Below are positions 1 to 5,565 of a stretch of 7,082 nt of DNA, piece after piece. The number at the start of each line of letters is the position of its first letter. Positions within the stretch are counted from its first letter, which is position 1. This DNA comes from Candidatus Rifleibacteriota bacterium (GTDB lineage: Bacteria > Riflebacteria > Ozemobacteria > Ozemobacterales > Ozemobacteraceae): the NCBI GenBank assembly GCA_029565415.1, contig JAKQOH010000025.1:1-7082 (forward strand), read 5' to 3'. The position numbers and the translations under genes are program-made. The notes under the pieces were generated by a model that had not been told where the DNA came from, searched no databases, and worked only from the letters and a program-made list of their open reading frames with translations.

Positions 1-1
1 C

Positions 2-2245
2 TGGCAGGAGCTGCGCCATGCCCGACAGGCCGGCAGGGAACTGCCCTTCCATGGCACGAGCCACCTCTTCGATCAGCACCTCCGGTCGATGCGCGACGCG
101 GCTTCGTCCCTCGACCAGCTCACGATCGATCAGCCCCGTCGTTTCCGCTGGGTCCAGATCGGCGGCATCCTGGCCGCCTACCAGAATGCCATGAATACGG
201 GCTCCAGAATTCACCAGCAGCTCGAAGAGCTTCGTTGGAACAGGGATGCGGCGCCTTCTCGGCCGCGCCAGATTCCAGCCCCGCTGATCCGGAATCTGCT
301 GGGCGACGTGGAACAGGCATTTCTGAGCGTCTACCCCCTTCGTGCCGAGAGCCGGCGCGAACTCCTGACGACGCTGTCAGCCATTGCCATTCGCTTTCAG
401 GGCCTGCTCGAGACCAGCTACTTCACCAGCCTCGACGAAGACGCGCTCATCCGTTCGCTGCGCCTGATCGACCAGGAGCTGTCGGGCTACGAAGTCAACG
501 TTCTTCCCTCGATCCGCCAGGAGGTCACTCTCCTCTGGAGAGACCTCGACACCGACGCGGAACTGTTCCTGACCGACTCCGAGTCGTATCTCACGAGCCG
601 CTTCTCGATCTGGGCTCTTGCCCTGCTCGTCTGCCTTGCCGCCCTCATCCTCCTCCACCACCGGATCACCCGGCAACTCCGGGACCTCTGCCACCGGATG
701 TCCGAATGCACCCCCGGCCGCCGCCTGGTGTCCCGACCGCCCACGGGCGTGCGCGAGATAGACGACCTCGAACGGGGAGTCTGCCGGATCGTCGAACGAT
801 TCCACCGGGAGCTCCAGTTGAACTCGCGTCACATCAAGGCCACAACCCGCATCTGGAGCGTCTTCAACGATCTCAGCCGGGAATCGGCGACCCAGGGTTC
901 GCCATCATCCGAAGTGCTCGTGCGCTGCCTCGACACCCTGCTGAATCTTCTCGGAGAACAGATTCCCGCCTTGTCCCTCGCAAAACTCCTTCGGGCAACG
1001 GAGTCGGGACTGATCCCCATCACCCCCGACTATCTTTCCCCGGCATTCAGACATAGTGATAGATATACCACTTACACGGCCTCGAGCAGCCCCTACAAGC
1101 GTCTCGGCTGGGATGACAGCCTGAGCGGCTGGATCGCCCGCCACGCGGCCGCAGACCCCTGGACGACCGAGGAGGGCGAAGAGTCGTATCGGCATCATGT
1201 ACCGCTTCGGCGCGTCAGCGAGCTCGGCCTCGTCCTGAAACACGAACAGGGCCTTGCCGGGCCGGTATTCGGCATCCGTCTCCAGTCCCAGAAAAACGAC
1301 AGGGCAAACGGCAGGGACTTCTGTCTGCTCGTTCTGTATTTCGACGACGAGGAAGCGATCCCGGGAGAGGCCGACTGGATGTTCATCTCGATCATGGCCC
1401 ACCAGATGGTCTCGGTCATCGACACCGCCGAACTCCTCGATATCTCGAACCGCCAGCGCCAGATCACGAGCCAGCTTGCCATCGCCCGCGAAATCCAGGC
1501 CAGCACCATCCCCCCCAGGCCCCCGATCATTCCCGGCTTCGAAATCGACGCCGTCATCCGTATGGCCTCGCTGGTCGGCGGCGACTATTACGATTTCATC
1601 CCCTTCCGCGACGGCCGGCTGGGAATCGTCAGCGCCGACGTCAGCGGCAAGGACATCCCGGCCGCCCTCCTGACGATGGTGCTGAAAACCACCTTCAAAG
1701 CCCTCATGGTGGATCGCCTCTCCGCACCGCAACTGCTCATCGAGGTCAACCGCATCCTGATCGGCATCCTCTCGGAAAGCTTCTTCGTCACGATGGCCTA
1801 CGCCATCCTCGACCCGTCCAACCGCTCAGTGAGCATCGCGAATGCCGGCCACACGCCGGTTCTGCATCGCTCGTGCGACGGCGGGACCGAGTGCGTGACG
1901 AACATCGAAATTCCCGGCTATCCCCTCGGCGTCATCGAAACGACGTTCAAGGAGCGGAAATGCATCCTCAAGCCGGGAGACACGCTCCTGTTCTACACCG
2001 ACGGCGTCCTCGACTGCCGGAATGCGGCCGGCGAGCGCTACGGCCAGGACCGCCTCACGGCCTACCTCGGCGGAGCAGGCTCGGAAAATCTGCCGGCGCG
2101 CAGGCTGCTCACCCAGCTCGATACCTTCCGGGGTGATCTGGACGCGCCGGACGATATCACCGTCGTCTCCCTGAACTGCCTGCAGAACGAGTCAGCTCCG
2201 GAAACGACGTCATCCCCACGCCGCCGCGAAGAAATCTATTTATAG
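2..2245 (+). CDS. Membrane-anchored SpoIIE/RsbU-type PP2C serine phosphatase with GAF-like region, 5' partial
   Basis: Probable protein serine/threonine phosphatase of the PPM/SpoIIE family, which typically dephosphorylates STAS-domain anti-anti-sigma proteins in partner-switching pathways. Residues here are counted from the ATG at 89, but the frame is open back to base 2 with no stop and no Shine-Dalgarno before that ATG, so the true start lies outside the window. In order: a mostly helical region (1-170), probably extracytoplasmic; one membrane helix (about 172-190, LALLVCLAALILL); a HAMP-like linker (about 191-245); a GAF-like region (about 255-450); a signalling helix; then the PP2C domain (about 466-697). 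PP2C metal-site motifs are present: GGDYYDF (497-503), ADVSGK (516-521), NAGH (585-588) and DDITVV (688-693). A first membrane helix is expected upstream. No cognate STAS protein or kinase is in view, so the target is unknown. The catalytic domain is certain; the GAF assignment is tentative. Confidence 0.9.
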   Translation, partial: WQELRHARQAGRELPFHGTSHLFDQHLRSMRDAASSLDQLTIDQPRRFRWVQIGGILAAYQNAMNTGSRIHQQLEELRWNRDAAPSRPRQIPAPLIRNLLGDVEQAFLSVYPLRAESRRELLTTLSAIAIRFQGLLETSYFTSLDEDALIRSLRLIDQELSGYEVNVLPSIRQEVTLLWRDLDTDAELFLTDSESYLTSRFSIWALALLVCLAALILLHHRITRQLRDLCHRMSECTPGRRLVSRPPTGVREIDDLERGVCRIVERFHRELQLNSRHIKATTRIWSVFNDLSRESATQGSPSSEVLVRCLDTLLNLLGEQIPALSLAKLLRATESGLIPITPDYLSPAFRHSDRYTTYTASSSPYKRLGWDDSLSGWIARHAAADPWTTEEGEESYRHHVPLRRVSELGLVLKHEQGLAGPVFGIRLQSQKNDRANGRDFCLLVLYFDDEEAIPGEADWMFISIMAHQMVSVIDTAELLDISNRQRQITSQLAIAREIQASTIPPRPPIIPGFEIDAVIRMASLVGGDYYDFIPFRDGRLGIVSADVSGKDIPAALLTMVLKTTFKALMVDRLSAPQLLIEVNRILIGILSESFFVTMAYAILDPSNRSVSIANAGHTPVLHRSCDGGTECVTNIEIPGYPLGVIETTFKERKCILKPGDTLLFYTDGVLDCRNAAGERYGQDRLTAYLGGAGSENLPARRLLTQLDTFRGDLDAPDDITVVSLNCLQNESAPETTSSPRRREEIYL
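602..658 (+). other. Transmembrane helix of the PP2C phosphatase
   Basis: This stretch encodes about 19 residues (172-190 from the ATG at 89) that are almost entirely Leu, Ala, Ile, Val, Phe and Trp. It is followed at once by HHRITRQLRDLCHR, a basic, amphipathic cytoplasmic-side segment as at the start of HAMP linkers. It separates the presumed sensor part from the cytoplasmic GAF and PP2C parts. The topology is inferred from positive charges on the C-terminal side. Confidence 0.75.
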
Positions 2246-4221
2246 TAATCGAAATCCTGCTCGCGCGCCGTCCATTTCCGCAGCACGAACACGTTCGCCG
2301 GCTCCCCCGCCGGATCGAGATCGATGTAATTCTTCTCGCCCTTCCAGAGATACCGCTTGTCCGTAAGCACGTCGTGCACCTGATAGGTCTCGTCCGGTTT
2401 GATGCCATACCGTTCGATCGGAACGTACACGAACGAGTTGTGCCTCTGGAACGGGTCGAGGTTCACGGCCACGAGCACGTGGTTGTCCCCGAGGCTCTTT
2501 CCATAGAACAGAATATGCTCGTTTTCGGCCCGGTAGAACCGCAGGTTGTCGTATTCCTGGAGAGCCGGATTCTCGTTCCGGATCCGGTTCAGCCGGGTGA
2601 TCATCGCCTTGATGTTGCCCGGCTTGTTCCAGTCGCGGAACCGGATTTCATACTTGTCCGAATTCAGATACTCTTCCTTATTCGGTACCGGTTCGCCCTC
2701 GCACAGCTCGAATCCCTGGAAAATCCCGTACACCGACGAGAGCGTCGCCGCCAGCGCAGCCCGAATCTTGTAAGCCGCCCGCCCCCCCTTCTGCAGGAAG
2801 GTGGGGAAGATGTCCGGCGTGTTCACGAAAAGATTCACCCGCATATACTCCGCCACGGGATACGTCGTCAGTTCGGTGAAATACTCGACGATCTCCTGCT
2901 TGAAGTTACGCCACGTGAAATACGAGTAAGACTGGGTGAATCCGAGCTTCGCGAGCGCCTTCATCACCTTCGGCCGGGTGAACGCCTCGGCGAGGAAGAT
3001 CGTGTCGGGATACTCGGCCTGAACGTCGGCAATCACCCACTGCCAGAAGTTGAACGGCTTCGTGTGCGGGTTGTCGACCCGGAAGATCCGGACCCCCTTC
3101 TTCGCCCAGTACAGGAAAATCCGCTTCAGCTCCTCCCACAACCCCTCGCGATCGGTCGACTCGAAATTGATCGGATAAATATCCTCGTACTTTTTCGGGG
3201 GATTCTCCGCATACTTGATCGATCCGTCCGGCCGGATGCTGAACCACTCCCTGTGCTCCTTCAGATACGGGTGGTCCGGGGAACAGTTGATCGCGAAATC
3301 GAGGGCGATCTCGAGTCCGTGCCCCTGCGCGGCTTTCACCAGATGCTCGAAATCCTTCATCGTGCCGAGGCTCGGCTCGACCGCATCATGCCCTCCCTTG
3401 GGGCCGCCGATCGAGTAGGGGCAGCCCGGATCGCCGGCTTTGCAGGTCAGGCTGTTGTTAGGTCCCTTGCGATTGGTGAAGCCGATCGGATGGATCGGCG
3501 GGAAGTACAGAACGTCGAAGCCCATGGCCTTGATCTCGGGCAGACGGGCCTCGACATCCTTGAAGGTGCCGCTTTTCCCGGCTTCAAAGGTACACGAACG
3601 CGGAAAACACTCGTACCAGGAAGCGAACCGCGCGGTGATCCGATCCACCCACAGGGGGTAGACACGATCCGAGAGGACGCGGGTCGCCGGATCGGGATTC
3701 CTCGACAGAAGCTCGACAAGCCCCGGGGCAAGCAGGATCGCCGCGCGCGCCTCATCGCTTTTCGAAGCTTCGGCCGTCTTGATCGCCTCCCGAACCACCG
3801 GCTGTTCCAGCTTCGGCAGCCATTTCAGGAACCGTTTCGCCAGGACGATCCCCTCGAGAAGATCCGAAGCAAAATCAACCTTCGCTTCGACCTTCTTCCG
3901 CGTGTCCGAAGCCCACGAACCGAACAGGTCACAAGAGGCCTCGATCGCATACTCGTGCGCCCCGATCTCGACGACGGTGAACCGCCCCTGCCAGACGTCG
4001 AGCCCCGCATTGATGCAGCGCATGGGACTGCGATGCCACTCCTTCGCCCCCACCTTCCGGTCGAGCAGCCAGACGACGATCTGATCATGACCGTCGCGGA
4101 ACACGTCCGCCGTCACCTCGACGGAGTCGCCGGCTTCCCGCTTGATGGGGTAGCGGCCGTCATCAACCGAGGGTCGGACCTGCTCGATGAGAATGCGAAC
4201 CGGTTCAGGCATCCTGCTCAT
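2236..4221 (-). CDS. glgE: GlgE: alpha-1,4-glucan:maltose-1-phosphate maltosyltransferase (GH13_3)
   Basis: Transfers maltose from alpha-maltose-1-phosphate to the non-reducing end of an alpha-1,4-glucan, releasing phosphate; cytoplasmic glycogen-like glucan synthesis. At 661 aa it has full family length. An N-terminal beta-sandwich domain and helical region (1-195) precede the GH13 barrel. GlgE hallmarks include FYFPPIHPIG-type text (VLYFPPIHPIG, 237-247), GGHDAVEPSLGT (276-287), LDFAINCSPDHP (307-318) and AENPPKKYEDIYPI (338-351). By family comparison the nucleophile is D383 in FRVDNPHTKP, the acid/base is E412 in FLAEAFTRP, and the third carboxylate is D470 in NTPDIFP. The C-terminal domain ends EQDFDYYK, a normal family ending. 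The ATG overlaps the stop of the upstream glucosyltransferase gene (ATGA), and an AAGGAG lies 8 nt before it, so the two are translationally coupled. A second in-frame ATG three codons in (M4) is a less likely start. All catalytic residues are intact. Confidence 0.95.
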   Translation of the reverse strand: MSRMPEPVRILIEQVRPSVDDGRYPIKREAGDSVEVTADVFRDGHDQIVVWLLDRKVGAKEWHRSPMRCINAGLDVWQGRFTVVEIGAHEYAIEASCDLFGSWASDTRKKVEAKVDFASDLLEGIVLAKRFLKWLPKLEQPVVREAIKTAEASKSDEARAAILLAPGLVELLSRNPDPATRVLSDRVYPLWVDRITARFASWYECFPRSCTFEAGKSGTFKDVEARLPEIKAMGFDVLYFPPIHPIGFTNRKGPNNSLTCKAGDPGCPYSIGGPKGGHDAVEPSLGTMKDFEHLVKAAQGHGLEIALDFAINCSPDHPYLKEHREWFSIRPDGSIKYAENPPKKYEDIYPINFESTDREGLWEELKRIFLYWAKKGVRIFRVDNPHTKPFNFWQWVIADVQAEYPDTIFLAEAFTRPKVMKALAKLGFTQSYSYFTWRNFKQEIVEYFTELTTYPVAEYMRVNLFVNTPDIFPTFLQKGGRAAYKIRAALAATLSSVYGIFQGFELCEGEPVPNKEEYLNSDKYEIRFRDWNKPGNIKAMITRLNRIRNENPALQEYDNLRFYRAENEHILFYGKSLGDNHVLVAVNLDPFQRHNSFVYVPIERYGIKPDETYQVHDVLTDKRYLWKGEKNYIDLDPAGEPANVFVLRKWTAREQDFDYYK

Positions 4222-5429
4222 TTGCGATTCTCCTTGCAGAGCGTCGTATACAGTTCAAGCGTCTGGCGTGCGATGCTCGTCCAGCTGAACTTCTCCTCCA
4301 CCCGCTTCCGCCCGCGCCGGCCCATCGCAAGGCGCTTCCCTTCGTCGGCCATCAGCTCGTTCAGCCGTGTCGCGAGATCACGCGAGAATGCCGGCGGATC
4401 GAGGGGCTCGAAGGGGCTGCGATCCATCTGTTTCAGGGGAACGAGATGCCCGGTGTCCCCGTCTACCACGACTTCGGGAATCCCGCCGACTGCGCTCGCA
4501 ACCACCGGCACCTCGCAGGCCATCGCCTCGAGGTTGATGATGCCGAACGGCTCGTAGATCGAGGGGCAACAGAAAACGGCCGCATTCGAATACAGCTCGA
4601 TCAGCGTCGGCCGATCGACCATTTCCCGCACCCAGAGAACGTTTCCGCGCGAAGCGGCCACCCGCTCGACGCCCTGCTTCATCTCCTCGCCGATCTCCGG
4701 CGTGTCGGGAGCGCCGGCGCACAGAACGACCGGAATCTTTGGATCGATGTGTTGAAGGGCATTCACGAGGTGGATGATCCCCTTCTGGCGGGTGATGCGT
4801 CCCACGAACAGGATGTACGGCTGGTTCGGAACGCCGAGCCGGTCGAGAAGACCCCGCGTCTGCTTCTTCCGAAACTCGTCGATGTCGATTCCATTGTGAA
4901 TAATATGTATCTTTTTCGGATCGACCGAGAAACACTTGAGGATGTCGGCCTTCGTGCCCTCGCTGACGGCAACCAGCGCATCGGCCATCTCGATCGCGGT
5001 TTTCTCGACCCAGCAGGAAAAGTCATACCCGTTGCCGAGCTGTTCGCGCTTCCAGGGCCGGAGCGGCTCGAGAGAATGCGTCGTGAGAACGAGCGGAATG
5101 CCGTAGTTCAGCTTCGCCCAGATGCCTGCCATATGGGTATACCAGGTGTGACAATGCACGAGGTCGGCGTCGATCCCCGTTCCGACAAAACCGAGATCGC
5201 GATCAAGCGTCGTCATCACCCCACGAAGCTCTTTCGGGACACTCGCGTAGGAATCGCGCGGCTGAACGCCTCGGACCCGCAGATGCTCCGCGGTCGAATC
5301 CTGGTCCCCGTAGCACCGCACGTCGATATCGATCATGCGCGCCAGCTCCCGGGTCAGATACTCGACATGGACACCCGCCCCTCCGTAGACATAAGGCGGA
5401 TACTCGTTCGTCAGAAACAGTGCCTTCAC
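4218..5429 (-). CDS. glgM: GT4 glucosyltransferase, GlgM/actinobacterial GlgA type (maltose-1-phosphate or glycogen synthase)
   Basis: A GT-B fold retaining glucosyltransferase using ADP-glucose. Members of the actinobacterial-type GlgA group were shown in mycobacteria (GlgM) to join ADP-glucose and glucose-1-phosphate into maltose-1-phosphate, the substrate of GlgE; glucan elongation is an alternative activity. At 403 aa it matches that group and is shorter than the classic GT5 GlgA (about 480 aa). Seen: N-terminal NEYPPYVYGGAGVHVEYL (8-25) with the glycine loop, HCHTWYTH (92-99), THSLEPLRPWK (117-127), the donor-site pair R211 and K216 in GRITRQKG, and the GT4 EX7E motif E293/E301 in EPFGIINLE. 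The start is GTG at 5429: an in-frame stop lies three codons upstream, and AGGAGG sits 11 nt before it. The gene has its own promoter and overlaps glgE by 4 bp. The link to maltose-1-phosphate rests on homology and on the GlgE partner. No glgC, glgB or trehalose-pathway gene is visible in the window. Confidence 0.88.
   Translation of the reverse strand: MKALFLTNEYPPYVYGGAGVHVEYLTRELARMIDIDVRCYGDQDSTAEHLRVRGVQPRDSYASVPKELRGVMTTLDRDLGFVGTGIDADLVHCHTWYTHMAGIWAKLNYGIPLVLTTHSLEPLRPWKREQLGNGYDFSCWVEKTAIEMADALVAVSEGTKADILKCFSVDPKKIHIIHNGIDIDEFRKKQTRGLLDRLGVPNQPYILFVGRITRQKGIIHLVNALQHIDPKIPVVLCAGAPDTPEIGEEMKQGVERVAASRGNVLWVREMVDRPTLIELYSNAAVFCCPSIYEPFGIINLEAMACEVPVVASAVGGIPEVVVDGDTGHLVPLKQMDRSPFEPLDPPAFSRDLATRLNELMADEGKRLAMGRRGRKRVEEKFSWTSIARQTLELYTTLCKENRK
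4230..4235 (-). promoter_or_regulatory. Ribosome binding site of glgE
   Basis: On the minus strand this reads AAGGAG, with an 8-nt spacer to the ATG at 4221. It lies inside the last codons of the upstream glycosyltransferase gene and supports the first ATG over the in-frame ATG three codons later. Confidence 0.8.
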
Positions 5430-5440
5430 GGTCGGTCATT

Positions 5441-5446
5441 CCTCCT
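5441..5446 (-). promoter_or_regulatory. Ribosome binding site of the GT4 glucosyltransferase gene
   Basis: On the minus strand this is a perfect AGGAGG, 11 nt before the GTG start at 5429. An ATG at 5437-5439 is closer (1 nt from the site) but lies in another frame and would give an unrelated 78-residue ORF. The GTG is the only start consistent with the conserved MKALFLTNEYPP N-terminus. Confidence 0.8.
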
Positions 5447-5474
5447 GCGACATGCGCGTTGTTCTCTTCCGGCT

Positions 5475-5503
5475 ATTCTGACTCTCCCCCTCCGGCTTGT
5501 CAA
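5475..5503 (-). promoter_or_regulatory. Sigma-70-type promoter for the glgM-glgE operon
   Basis: Read on the minus strand, a perfect -35 TTGACA (5498-5503) is followed by a 17-nt spacer and a -10 CAGAAT (5475-5480, 4 of 6 matches to TATAAT). The predicted transcript start is near 5468, giving a leader of about 39 nt before the GTG. It lies just after the terminator of the preceding gene, the position expected for an independent operon promoter. Confidence 0.7.
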
Positions 5504-5520
5504 CCGGTTCGGGGCCGAAG

Positions 5521-5552
5521 AAAAACCCCCGGAACCTCGTTCCGGGGGTTTT
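5521..5552 (-). terminator. Rho-independent terminator, potentially bidirectional
   Basis: A perfect 14-bp inverted repeat, AAAACCCCCGGAAC (5522-5535) and GTTCCGGGGGTTTT (5539-5552), with a 3-nt loop. Its 10 inner pairs are GC-rich, and on the minus strand the stem ends in five T (5525-5521). It begins 13 nt after the TAA of the glycine-zipper protein gene and so ends that transcript before the glgM promoter. The A-run on the other flank also gives a T-run on the plus strand, so it could stop transcription from either side. Confidence 0.92.
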
Positions 5553-5565
5553 GTGGAGCCTGGGG

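Noticed and set aside
89..91. ATG at 89 as the true start of the phosphatase
   Set aside because: The frame is open to the window edge, no Shine-Dalgarno precedes it, and a membrane sensor would be expected to have a first membrane helix upstream.
1045..1080. AT-rich dip in the phosphatase gene as an insertion or internal promoter
   Set aside because: It simply encodes RHSDRYTTYT in an uninterrupted frame, with no paired -35/-10 elements or repeat boundaries.
2374..4557. Plus-strand ORF of 727 codons opposite glgE and the end of the GT4 gene
   Set aside because: It is longer than glgE, but its translation is Arg/Pro/Glu-rich without recognisable motifs, and it lies antisense to a gene with every GlgE catalytic motif. 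Long antisense ORFs are common in GC-rich coding DNA.
4218..5429. Classic GT5 glycogen synthase (GlgA) assignment for the glycosyltransferase
   Set aside because: The length of 403 aa, the GT4 EX7E context and the actinobacterial-type N-terminus fit the GlgM group better; the GlgE partner supports this.
5203..5439. 78-codon ORF starting at the ATG at 5439, next to the AGGAGG
   Set aside because: The ATG is only 1 nt from the Shine-Dalgarno and out of frame with the conserved glycosyltransferase, which starts at the GTG at 5429.
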